Below, one piece after another: positions 1 to 6,513 of a stretch of DNA of 13,050 nt; positions within the stretch are counted from its first letter, which is position 1, and each line of letters opens with the position of its first letter. This DNA is from 2-12-FULL-42-15 sp964196565. GTDB taxonomy: Bacteria > Pseudomonadota > Gammaproteobacteria > Coxiellales > Coxiellaceae. The stretch lies in the NCBI GenBank assembly GCA_964196565.1, contig CAXMUH010000164.1:1-13050 (forward strand). Reading direction: 5' to 3'. Made by a program: the position numbers and the translations under genes. The notes beneath the pieces are model-generated. The model was given only the letters and a program-made list of their open reading frames with translations, was not told the origin of the DNA and did no database searches.

Positions 1-1167
1 CCTTACAAAGCAGAAAAAACCCGCAAAGCAATTAAAGAATATATTAGTAGCCTACTTCAAATTCCCGCCGCAAGACTTAGCTATACCGATAAGATGAATA
101 TTCTTGCCGCAGGAGGAACATATGATCTCCATGACGCCATAAGAAATTCAAATTGGGGAACAGTTAAAGCCTATATGCAAGCTGTAATTGAATCAACGAA
201 AATAAAGCCGGAAGATAAATTAAGATTACTGCATCCATCGCAGTATAAAAGATATCCTCATGCAGCTACACTTTATGTTGAAACAGTTCTTGGGTCGGAG
301 TTATCTCATGGCGAGCAAACAGAGTTAATACTGACTAAGAAGATAGTAGAATCAAGTTGGGAAATTGGTTTAAATATTCACTCAGAGTATTTAATCGCTT
401 TGTGTGAATCACCGGAGATGAGTACCTATGCACTTAATAAATTAAAAAATATAGACCAAGCAAGAAAAAAACTACTTGCTAGCTTAATTCCTCGACTTAA
501 AGAACTTAAGGATCAATTGCAAAATAAATTGGGTGTTGATAATAAAGCGCTTTCTATCATTTCTGAAAAAATTGAATCACTCATTTCTGAGCAAAGCAAA
601 AATCTTGATAGTACAGTAAACAGAAAAAATTATGTTTTTTTGACTCAAGATCCTGGAGAAAGCATCCGGCAAGAATTAGAAAAAATATTTAATGACTACG
701 CCTTTCGTGATATACGCCAGACAAAGGCGTTTCAGCAGATCAAGCAGAATATCTTTGAAGACTTTGAAAAGTCTCCTTGTGCTGAAAAAATGAAAGCAAA
801 GTGTGATAAAATAATAAAGTTTTTTTTAACAAGAGTTATGAAGGATAAATCTCCTCACGGCGGAAAAAATGTAAAATTCCAAGGAGAAGAATTTACTGTG
901 CCACGCGGAGTTTATTATTCATTAAAAAAGATTGGTTGCTTGAACGCCAACAAAGAAATATGGGCTTTATTCAACCTCAATCCAGTTAAACTGAAAAAAT
1001 CTATAGAAGTTGCTATGCGAGAATATGCTGAAAGACCTAAGTTTATTCTCAACAGAAGATCTTCTGAAACAAACAATATGTATCGAATTTTTCAGCATGC
1101 TGCATATCCCGAGAAGGAGGCAACTGAACAATACTTTGAAAAGCCAACCGCAGCTCCAAGCGCATAA
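1..1167 (+). CDS. Partial ankyrin-like repeat protein, possible secreted effector (5' end outside window)
   Basis: The reading frame is open from base 1 with no stop, so the ATG at 94 is probably internal. About 31 further residues are encoded before it, and at least 388 residues are visible. I do not recognise a named family. The first ~100 residues contain two or three related helical units. Each has a Tyr-aromatic helix such as KAYMQAVIES, followed by a stretch like KPEDKLRLL; one unit is preceded by LHDAIRNSN, which resembles the first helix of an ankyrin repeat. The middle is Lys/Glu-rich and probably coiled-coil (LKELKDQLQNKLG and following). There is no signal peptide in the visible part and no membrane segment. 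The last ~20 residues are rich in Glu and small residues (EKEATEQYFEK, then TAAPSA), which recalls type IV (Dot/Icm) C-terminal signals. The effector role is inference only. The gene is visibly more A-rich than the housekeeping genes. It ends at TAA 1165-1167 and faces the minus-strand regulator operon convergently. Confidence 0.75.
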   Translation, partial: PYKAEKTRKAIKEYISSLLQIPAARLSYTDKMNILAAGGTYDLHDAIRNSNWGTVKAYMQAVIESTKIKPEDKLRLLHPSQYKRYPHAATLYVETVLGSELSHGEQTELILTKKIVESSWEIGLNIHSEYLIALCESPEMSTYALNKLKNIDQARKKLLASLIPRLKELKDQLQNKLGVDNKALSIISEKIESLISEQSKNLDSTVNRKNYVFLTQDPGESIRQELEKIFNDYAFRDIRQTKAFQQIKQNIFEDFEKSPCAEKMKAKCDKIIKFFLTRVMKDKSPHGGKNVKFQGEEFTVPRGVYYSLKKIGCLNANKEIWALFNLNPVKLKKSIEVAMREYAERPKFILNRRSSETNNMYRIFQHAAYPEKEATEQYFEKPTAAPSA

Positions 1168-1217
1168 AACTGCTCATAGATAGGTATACTTTTTGAATTT
1201 ATATGCTGACCTGTGTG

Positions 1218-1233
1218 CAGCATGTAGATGCTG
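1218..1233. other. Short perfect hairpin after the left-edge gene
   Basis: CAGCAT and ATGCTG form a perfect 6-bp stem around a GTAG tetraloop, about 50 nt past the stop of the left-edge gene. No T-run follows, so an intrinsic terminator is only a weak possibility. Confidence 0.35.
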
Positions 1234-1284
1234 TCCTATAAAGCACCGATTGCGATGTAAAGAAATAGCGCTTGCATGCCTCCA

Positions 1285-1320
1285 AGAAGATATGAAAAAA
1301 GGAGGAAATTCATATCTTCT
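1285..1320. terminator. 12-bp perfect hairpin between convergent genes, possible terminator
   Basis: AGAAGATATGAA (1285-1296) and TTCATATCTTCT (1309-1320) are perfect inverted repeats with a 12-nt loop. The hairpin begins 12 nt beyond the stop of the minus-strand HTH gene and lies between convergent genes, where a bidirectional terminator would be expected. There is no clear U-tract on either strand, so the terminator call is uncertain. On the plus strand the loop contains a full Shine-Dalgarno-like AAGGAGG, but no start codon follows at usable spacing. Confidence 0.4.
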
Positions 1321-1331
1321 CTTTGACAATA

Positions 1332-1544
1332 TTACTCATCTTCGTCAATAAAACTAAACAAATCGCCTGGTTGGCAGTCCAGCGCTTTACAGATGCTGTT
1401 TAAAGTCGATAATCTAATTGCCTTCACTTTATTTGTCTTCAGTAGCGAAAAGTTTCTTGGTGTGATTCCAATTTTTTTTGCAAGTTCTTGTGACTGCATT
1501 TTCCGTTTTGCTAGCATGACATCAACACTTATTATAATAGCCAT
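1332..1544 (-). CDS. YozG-like Cro/CI-family (XRE) transcriptional regulator
   Basis: This 70-residue protein is essentially one helix-turn-helix domain. It has VMLAKRKMQSQELAKKIGIT (residues 9-28) as the first helices, a recognition region around TPRNFSLLKTNKVKAI (28-43), and a conserved ending STLNSICKALDCQPGDLF (46-63). This is the compact HTH_26/YozG pattern, in which the regulator is nearly always encoded beside a DUF2975 membrane protein, as it is here. The ATG at 1544 sits 2 nt after the stop of the DUF2975 gene, so the two are probably co-transcribed and translationally coupled. An AAGGA lies inside the upstream gene but is rather far from the start. The acidic tail (DEDE) is unremarkable. 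By analogy with such pairs it probably regulates its own operon; the targets and signal are unknown. Confidence 0.9.
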   Translation of the reverse strand: MAIIISVDVMLAKRKMQSQELAKKIGITPRNFSLLKTNKVKAIRLSTLNSICKALDCQPGDLFSFIDEDE

Positions 1545-1546
1545 TA

Positions 1547-2095
1547 TTATACCGTATATCCTTGTTCTTCATTTAAGCTATGATACTCTTCAATTATCCA
1601 TGATATGAGTAGTACCACCGATGCAACAGAAATCATAATGACATCTTGCAGTGAAAAACTAAAGTAAATAAATCGATGACCTGGTGGATTAGCGGACGAT
1701 AAAGTATAACTCAATAGCATGCAATAAAATGGGCGAACGGCTTGAGTTGCGAGTAAAAATAGTGCGATGGTTTTATATAAAGAGACAATGCGTGAAGAAA
1801 TAATTTCTCCGTGTCGATGATACAAATAAAATAGCCGCACTAATAAAGCTAACAATATCATATAGAGCCCAACCGGCAACATATTGACGAAAAACCCGTA
1901 AATTTTTATATTGAGTGGCAATGTCCAAATGAAAGGTAAGGGCGGTCCGTTATATAAGAAAACTGAAATTGGAAATTGCGAGCCAAATGGCAGTCCATTG
2001 CTAAGCCAATAAATAACGGTATAAACAGGCAACCATAAAAAAACAATGGTAAAAATGATTTGCAATACCAGACTGAGTCGCTGAATTCGTTTCAT
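1547..2095 (-). CDS. DUF2975 family integral membrane protein
   Basis: The 182-residue protein has four predicted membrane segments at about residues 8-31, 64-91, 106-130 and 148-168. Between segments two and three lies YLYHRHGEIISSRIVSLYKT (90-109), matching the family pattern of a short charged loop with G-E-I followed by a basic helix. There is no signal peptide apart from the first membrane segment. The start is supported by a purine-rich ribosome site (AGGAAAGAGG) a few bases upstream of the ATG. The gene lies just before the HTH gene, the classic DUF2975 plus XRE arrangement (YoaS/YozG in Bacillus). Biochemical function is not known. A plausible but unproven idea is that the membrane protein senses a signal or modulates the regulator. 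The same pairing recurs widely in bacteria, so the module may have been acquired as a unit. Confidence 0.88.
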   Translation of the reverse strand: MKRIQRLSLVLQIIFTIVFLWLPVYTVIYWLSNGLPFGSQFPISVFLYNGPPLPFIWTLPLNIKIYGFFVNMLPVGLYMILLALLVRLFYLYHRHGEIISSRIVSLYKTIALFLLATQAVRPFYCMLLSYTLSSANPPGHRFIYFSFSLQDVIMISVASVVLLISWIIEEYHSLNEEQGYTV

Positions 2096-2125
2096 GAGTT
2101 TGCCTCTTTCCTAAAGTTAAGAAGC

Positions 2126-2153
2126 ATTATATCAAGAAATAGATGTTTTACAA
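2126..2153 (-). promoter_or_regulatory. Sigma70-type promoter for the DUF2975-HTH operon
   Basis: Read on the minus strand, TTGTAA (-35, bases 2153-2148) and TATAAT (-10, bases 2131-2126) are separated by 16 nt. The -10 matches consensus perfectly. Transcription would begin about 20-25 nt before the DUF2975 ATG, which leaves just enough leader for the visible ribosome site. Confidence 0.65.
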
Positions 2154-2180
2154 CTATTTATTGATGAAAAATGTCTATTT
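2137..2180. promoter_or_regulatory. Candidate operator: imperfect inverted repeat over the DUF2975 promoter
   Basis: AAATAGATGTTTT (2137-2149) and AAAATGTCTATTT (2168-2180) are inverted copies matching at 11 of 13 positions, with centres about 31 bp apart. The left arm overlaps the -35 element and spacer of the promoter. The spacing suits two helical faces bound by a dimeric HTH protein, so autoregulation by the adjacent YozG-like protein is a reasonable guess. AT-rich sequence makes chance matches fairly likely. Confidence 0.35.
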
Positions 2181-2206
2181 TTGATGTGACAATAATTGAA
2201 CTAAAA

Positions 2207-3418
2207 TTAAAAACCGCGGCGGCGTCTGATTTGCCAATAAATAATCGCTGCAATAATACAAAGGATTCCAGCACCGGCAACCGTTGCAGTAATGCTGGTA
2301 TATTCGGCCACAACTCCCATAATAATATTGGCAAATGGGATCGTCCCAATGCATAGCAATGAATAGATGCTCATCACTCTGCCGCGTTTTGAATCTTCAA
2401 TCCATAATTGTATTGAAGCGCTACAACTCGCAAAAATAAAAATCATGCTGCCATCGCTTACCAGCATGGAAAATGCGGATAATATAATGTTGCGTGAAAA
2501 GGCAAAAACAATCAATGCTGCGCCCATTAAAACCATCGCCGCCGTTGCAAGTCCTAATAAATTTTTATTATGAATTTGCATTGCTAACACGACGCCACCC
2601 GTGGTGCCGCCAATACCTGCTGCATAATAAAAATAATGTAAATAATTAATATTGCCTTTTAATACTGTGCCAGCAAAAATGGGCAGCTGAAATAATAATG
2701 CGATAATAATCCCAAGTGCTAAGGCGCTGAGTAGCGTTGTGCTCCAAATTTTAAGACGATGAAACACATATTGAAAACCTTCCGCCATTTGCTGCATCGG
2801 TTTTTTGTCAGTTTCAGGTATAAATTTATGCGGCACTTTGATTCGAAAAAAGCTAAAATACGCGAGCACAGTGAGACACAGCGATGCAAAGAAAGCTCCA
2901 ACGTTGGCAGAGAGGATATGCATAATTGAACTGACCACGCCGCCAAAAAATTGCATGACTTTATTTATGGCGCCATCAATACCCGTGACGCGGGGAATAT
3001 CTTCTTTAGTGGCCACCACATCGCGAATTAAGGCATCAGAGGCTGGTTTTAAGATTGCAAATAAGCAACCGTAAATAATACCTACAGAAAAGATCAGCGC
3101 CATATGGATTTTGCCGAGTGAACCATAAGCGACAAGAATGGCGGTGGGCACAAGCCAGAGCAGCTGTACTAACAGAATAATTCTGCGACGATTATAACGA
3201 TCCGCTAAAATGCCAGCAAAAGGTAAAACACAAATCATTGGCAAATTAACTAAAAATCCTAGCAGGCCTAATTGCAGTGGGGATTTATCGACTTTATACA
3301 TGACCCAGGAAAGATTGATTTGAACAACCCAAAAGCTTAAAAAGAAGAATAGATCGCCCAATAGCAATAGACGCACGGGTTTGGGTTTAAATGGCTGTAT
3401 TGCTTGCTTGAATGACAT
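2207..3418 (-). CDS. MFS transporter, MFS_3 (EntS-like) exporter family
   Basis: The 403-residue protein is almost entirely hydrophobic helices, consistent with a 12-helix major facilitator permease. Motif A of the superfamily appears in the loop after helix 2 as GILADRYNRRRI (69-80). In the second half, RGRVMSIYSLLCIGTIPF (345-362) matches the motif typical of the MFS_3 group that includes enterobactin exporter EntS. A long hydrophilic loop around residues 192-222 separates the two six-helix halves. The ATG at 3418 is followed by a short cytoplasmic N-terminus (MSFKQAIQPFKPKP); the upstream ribosome site is weak (TGGA). The protein probably exports a small molecule by proton antiport; the substrate cannot be told from sequence, and no siderophore genes are nearby. 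It lies upstream of the DUF2975 operon on the same strand, but a 111-nt gap containing a promoter makes it a separate unit. Confidence 0.88.
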   Translation of the reverse strand: MSFKQAIQPFKPKPVRLLLLGDLFFFLSFWVVQINLSWVMYKVDKSPLQLGLLGFLVNLPMICVLPFAGILADRYNRRRIILLVQLLWLVPTAILVAYGSLGKIHMALIFSVGIIYGCLFAILKPASDALIRDVVATKEDIPRVTGIDGAINKVMQFFGGVVSSIMHILSANVGAFFASLCLTVLAYFSFFRIKVPHKFIPETDKKPMQQMAEGFQYVFHRLKIWSTTLLSALALGIIIALLFQLPIFAGTVLKGNINYLHYFYYAAGIGGTTGGVVLAMQIHNKNLLGLATAAMVLMGAALIVFAFSRNIILSAFSMLVSDGSMIFIFASCSASIQLWIEDSKRGRVMSIYSLLCIGTIPFANIIMGVVAEYTSITATVAGAGILCIIAAIIYWQIRRRRGF

Positions 3419-3507
3419 ATTTTATTTTCCAGTGATGATTTCAGTTGTGTCGATAACTCAGTCAATTTTTCGAAAATTAATAAGGTGGAATTGACTACCC
3501 GCCGAGC

Positions 3508-3593
3508 CTGTCGTCCCGGGTCATAGCCACCCGGGACCTAGAGCAAAACCTGCTGGATCCCGGATATTTTCTGCGAAAATTCCGGGACGACAG
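3508..3593. repeat. REP-like palindromic element with two nested hairpins
   Basis: CTGTCGTCCCGG (3508-3519) and CCGGGACGACAG (3582-3593) are perfect 12-bp outer inverted repeats. Inside, GTCCCGGGT (3513-3521) pairs with ACCCGGGAC (3529-3537). TCCCGGATATTTTC (3558-3571) pairs with GAAAATTCCGGGA (3575-3587) with one bulge. A related half-site, TTCCGGGATGATG, follows at 3601. The CCCGGGAC theme and GC-rich stems in an AT-rich intergenic region are typical of dispersed REP-like repeats; other copies outside this window are expected but not visible here. Confidence 0.6.
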
Positions 3594-3655
3594 TGTCGAA
3601 TTCCGGGATGATGCTGCACAAACAACATCTAAAACTAAACTGCGCTGAGCATATA

Positions 3656-3684
3656 CCCAACACACAATAAATTTAGGTGTTGGG
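3656..3684. other. Small perfect hairpin
   Basis: CCCAACAC (3656-3663) and GTGTTGGG (3677-3684) form an 8-bp stem with a 13-nt loop. It carries the CCCAA end of a TATACCCAA string that recurs in other gaps of this window. No T-run follows. Confidence 0.4.
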
Positions 3685-3744
3685 CTAATGTTTGGCTTGT
3701 AGGCCGCTTATAAATTCAGTTTTATTGACCCATGAGCTACGCCG

Positions 3745-3835
3745 TTCTTACGCAGCGGTTATAAAAAGAACGCAAAGGTCTCTTAATATGAGTCCGTTGC
3801 GCCTTGTCATAGCCGTAGCGACCGCCGCGTAAGAG
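3745..3835 (+). repeat. MITE-like palindromic element, copy A
   Basis: This is a 91-bp element with terminal inverted repeats TTCTTACGCAGCG (3745-3757) and CGCCGCGTAAGAG (3823-3835), which match at 11 of 13 positions. The interior contains ATAAAAAGAACGCAAAGGT (about 3761-3778) and CCGTTGCGCCTT. Both recur in the reverse complement of 11656-11753, and the two copies match over nearly their whole length. There is no open reading frame, so it is non-autonomous. I chose orientation plus for this copy and minus for the other; the assignment is arbitrary. It sits in the trailer of ctpA. Confidence 0.7.
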
Positions 3836-3922
3836 AAAACATCTTCGAGTGGCTTTTTAACCAAAAAGTCAAAGCTAACAATGTTAAAGCCCATACTAAA
3901 AAGACCTAATTCTATAGTGAAC

Positions 3923-3955
3923 TGGGTATACTACTAATTCGTTTTTGTATACCCA
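3923..3955. other. Hairpin spanning the ctpA stop codon
   Basis: TGGGTATAC (3923-3931) and GTATACCCA (3947-3955) are perfect 9-bp inverted repeats around a 15-nt loop that contains the ctpA stop codon (TAG at 3936-3934 on the minus strand) and its last codons. A run of five Ts appears about 20 nt further on in the transcript, too distant for a classical intrinsic terminator. It may protect the 3' end or may be the edge of the adjacent repeat. Confidence 0.45.
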
Positions 3956-5346
3956 TAATGCTTAACCGCATGCAGGCCTTCAAGCATCATCATCCCTTCG
4001 TAAAGTTGGTAATCCTTTTTGGCAAGTGCCAGCTGGCTTTTTAGAAGTTCTCTTCTGGCATCCAATTCTTCTTTGGTTTTTTTCGCCAATCCATTTAACA
4101 AGTGGTTTTGAAAATCAGCCTCATCGATGATAAAAGACTTAGTATCTAAATCTTTAACCGAGAGTTGCGGTACGGTTACATCCGGAATAATGCCGCGTGC
4201 CTGAATGACTCGACCCGCCGGTGTGTAGTATAACGCTGTGGTGAGCTTGATTGCGCTGTCTTTGCCAACCGGGAGCACGGTTTGTACGGAACCTTTACCA
4301 AAGCTACGTGTGCCCATAATGATCGCCCGTCGGTAATCTTGCAGTGCACCAGCGACAATTTCAGATGCTGAAGCTGATCCACCATTAATTAACACGACCA
4401 TCGGCGTGCCTTTAATCAAGTCGCCACCGTGGGCTTTTAATTGCATATTGGATCCAGGAATGCGCCCCTTGGTGTAGACAATATTGTTGTTGTATCGATT
4501 CAGCTGCTTGGCGTCGAGAAAATCATCGGCAACTTTAGCAGATACATCTAACAGGCCGCCTGGATTATTTCTAAAATCAAGCACAAGTCCTTCCAACCTG
4601 CCCCCGGCTTGTTTAGTCAATTTTTTAATCGCACGTCGTAATTGGGATTCAACTGGGCCTTGGAAAAAAGTAATGCGGATATAACCATATTTCTTTTCGA
4701 GCATTCTACTTTTAACGCTGACCAGCTTGATTACATCGCGGGTGATGGTCACAACGACTGGTTTATCAGTGCCTTTACGTAAAATGGTTAATTTAACTTT
4801 TGTGCCTCTTTTGCCTTTGATTTTTTTAACCGCTTCATTAATATTCATATTGCGAATTAAGGTGTTATCTACTTTTATAATTAAATCATCGGGTTTAATT
4901 CCCGCTTTTTGAGCTGGTGAATCATCGAGTGGGCTAATGACTTTTAGCATGCCATTTTTTAAAGTGAGCTCAATGCCAATCCCAACAAATTTACCAGAGA
5001 CCGTAGTCTTTAAATCTTTTAATTCGGTTGAATCAAGATACATGGAGTGAGGATCAAGTGCTGATACCATGCCGCGAATCGCGTTGTTAAATAGGGTGTT
5101 ATTTTTTGTGGGGTGAATATAATAATGATGAATAACGGCAATGGCTGTGACAAAGCGTTGAATATCTTTTCGTGGCAAGCGTTGATCGTTGGCGATATTG
5201 TCAACGCTCTTCTGTCCACTTGGCATGTTATCGGTATTGATAATTTTTCGTGACGGCAGTTGTTGTTCTGCGAAGGTTTGGGTAAGAGGAATAAATGTTA
5301 AGGCAATAAAAACCAAACTGATGAGTTTTAACAATCTGCGAATCAT
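3934..5346 (-). CDS. ctpA: S41 family carboxyl-terminal processing protease
   Basis: A periplasmic serine protease that cleaves proteins near their C-terminus. The 470-residue protein begins with a signal peptide (MIRRLL, hydrophobic core, likely cleavage after TFA at residue 26). A PDZ domain follows at about 113-205 (FVGIGIELTLKNGML, then SPAQKAGIKPDDLIIKVD). The S41 catalytic core has GLVLDFRNNPGGLL (253-266), the nucleophile in GGSASASEIV (most likely Ser326) and the general base in SFGKGSVQT (Lys351). The 25-residue spacing matches the Ser/Lys dyad of the family. ALYYTPAGRVIQARGIIPDV (371-390) is the usual post-catalytic motif. The length fits the short CtpA type rather than the ~680-residue enterobacterial Prc. 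A good ribosome site (AAGGAG) precedes the ATG. It is the last gene of the gpmI-envC-ctpA operon, 36 nt after envC, a pairing that suggests roles in cell-wall remodelling or quality control. Confidence 0.95.
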   Translation of the reverse strand: MIRRLLKLISLVFIALTFIPLTQTFAEQQLPSRKIINTDNMPSGQKSVDNIANDQRLPRKDIQRFVTAIAVIHHYYIHPTKNNTLFNNAIRGMVSALDPHSMYLDSTELKDLKTTVSGKFVGIGIELTLKNGMLKVISPLDDSPAQKAGIKPDDLIIKVDNTLIRNMNINEAVKKIKGKRGTKVKLTILRKGTDKPVVVTITRDVIKLVSVKSRMLEKKYGYIRITFFQGPVESQLRRAIKKLTKQAGGRLEGLVLDFRNNPGGLLDVSAKVADDFLDAKQLNRYNNNIVYTKGRIPGSNMQLKAHGGDLIKGTPMVVLINGGSASASEIVAGALQDYRRAIIMGTRSFGKGSVQTVLPVGKDSAIKLTTALYYTPAGRVIQARGIIPDVTVPQLSVKDLDTKSFIIDEADFQNHLLNGLAKKTKEELDARRELLKSQLALAKKDYQLYEGMMMLEGLHAVKHYGYTKTN

Positions 5347-5382
5347 TCCATATCTCCTTGTTGAGCTAATCCATTAACTCCA

Positions 5383-6498
5383 TTAACGACACCACTTGGC
5401 TGGGTTAAGTGGTTTAGCGTTGTGCCTTATTGCAAAATATAGACTGCTAGTCTCATAACCGCCACTTTTTCCTACGCTTGCAACCACATCATTCTTGTGC
5501 ACAAAACTTCCAACTGGCTTGGATATGCTGTGGTTACGGCCATACAGGCTCATAAAGCCTTTGCCATGATTAATGATCAAAAGTAGACCATATCCAGGCA
5601 GCCAATTGGCAAAAACCACTTTGCCGTCTGCAATCGCGTGAATGTCTTGGTTGTCGGGGGCTAAAATAATGATACCATTCCATCTTAACTCGCTTTGATA
5701 AATTTTGGTACCAAATTTGTTAATAATTGTGCCTTTTGTGGGCCAATGTAGTTTGCTTTTTTGTTTGTAAAAGTTGCTCATTTTAATCGATAACGCTGCC
5801 TTTTGTAGTTGCCTTAATGTCTTTTCGAAGACCCTTTTATTATAAAGTAGCGCTTCGAGGCGTTGGTGCTTTGTTAAGATCCGTGCGTTAATTCTTCGGG
5901 TGATTTGATGGCGAAATCGCTTTAGCGCATTCAACTTGGCGCTTTGTTGAAGTTGCTCTGATCTGAGATGTCGTAACAGTCGAGTTTGTTTCTTATTTTT
6001 GGTTTCATAAATGCGAAGTTGGTCGATATTTAGATATAGCTTGGTAATTGTTTCTGCTTTGGTTTGTGCAAGGTAAGAATAATACATGCGCATTCTGGCA
6101 ATGGTTTTTGTGTCTGATCGGCCGAGTAATAATTTCAATAATGGAGGTTGCTGAGCCATGTAGGCAGCACGCACCTCGCGCTCTACGATTTGTGTTTGCT
6201 TGCTTATGGTTTGGCGGTATTTAGCAATTTGTTGCTGTATATCTACCAAGTGTGATACTTGAAGTTTAAATTTTTTCTCAGTTTTTCTCAGTTTGCGTTG
6301 AACACCATAAGCTTTCATTTCAGTTGCTTTAAGTTCTTTTTGTGATTGGTGCTGCAATTGGCTCTCACGGCTTAGTTGTGCTTTGATGGTTTTGATCGAA
6401 TGATTAATACGGACGAGCTTTTTATTATTTGCTGACGCTGAATAAGCATTGATACTGATTAGTATCAGTAATAGATAGATAAAAATATTTCGTTCCAT
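5383..6498 (-). CDS. envC: Murein hydrolase activator EnvC (degenerate LytM/M23 protein)
   Basis: A periplasmic activator of division amidases, normally controlled by FtsEX. The 371-residue protein starts with a signal peptide (MERNIFIYLLLILISINAYS, likely cleavage near residue 23). A long Gln/Lys/Arg-rich coiled coil covers about 25-235, and a C-terminal LytM domain covers about 250-371. In the LytM domain, the first zinc-site motif of active M23 enzymes is replaced by RWNGIII (272-278). The later HxH is replaced by SLYFAIR (352-358). LPGYGLLLIINHGKGFMSLY (300-319) matches EnvC closely. Loss of the metal ligands is the hallmark of EnvC-type activators, so it should not cut peptidoglycan itself. 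It is somewhat shorter than E. coli EnvC (419 residues). It lies 15 nt after gpmI, and the AAGGA overlapping the gpmI stop is its likely ribosome site, though 12 nt from the ATG. Confidence 0.93.
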   Translation of the reverse strand: MERNIFIYLLLILISINAYSASANNKKLVRINHSIKTIKAQLSRESQLQHQSQKELKATEMKAYGVQRKLRKTEKKFKLQVSHLVDIQQQIAKYRQTISKQTQIVEREVRAAYMAQQPPLLKLLLGRSDTKTIARMRMYYSYLAQTKAETITKLYLNIDQLRIYETKNKKQTRLLRHLRSEQLQQSAKLNALKRFRHQITRRINARILTKHQRLEALLYNKRVFEKTLRQLQKAALSIKMSNFYKQKSKLHWPTKGTIINKFGTKIYQSELRWNGIIILAPDNQDIHAIADGKVVFANWLPGYGLLLIINHGKGFMSLYGRNHSISKPVGSFVHKNDVVASVGKSGGYETSSLYFAIRHNAKPLNPAKWCR

Positions 6499-6513
6499 GA
6501 AATAATAAAATCC

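Larger units (their letters stand above)
3419..3933. other. 515-nt gene-free stretch filled with palindromic repeats
   Basis: No credible coding frame is present. From left to right it holds the leader of the MFS gene, a REP-like double hairpin (3508-3593), a small hairpin (3656-3684), a MITE-like element (3745-3835), an AT-rich stem of CTTTTT and AAAAAG (3853-3868), and part of a hairpin covering the ctpA stop (3923-3955). Both flanking genes are on the minus strand, so this is the trailer of ctpA and the upstream region of the MFS gene. No convincing -35/-10 pair was found for the MFS gene. Confidence 0.7.

Noticed and set aside
94..1167. Taking ATG 94 as the start of the left-edge gene
   Set aside because: The frame is open back to base 1 and the upstream residues resemble the helical repeats that follow, so the true start is probably outside the window.
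3853..3868. CTTTTT and AAAAAG stem as an intrinsic terminator for ctpA
   Set aside because: The stem is only 6 AT-rich base pairs and lies more than 60 nt past the stop, so it is too weak to call.
3419..3933. CRISPR array or tRNA gene in the repeat-rich gap
   Set aside because: The repeats are inverted and differ from each other, with no regular direct repeats and spacers, and no cloverleaf or anticodon arm is apparent.
5383..6498. Calling this protein an active M23 endopeptidase
   Set aside because: The zinc-ligand histidines and aspartate of active LytM enzymes are replaced, as in EnvC, so activator function is the better call.
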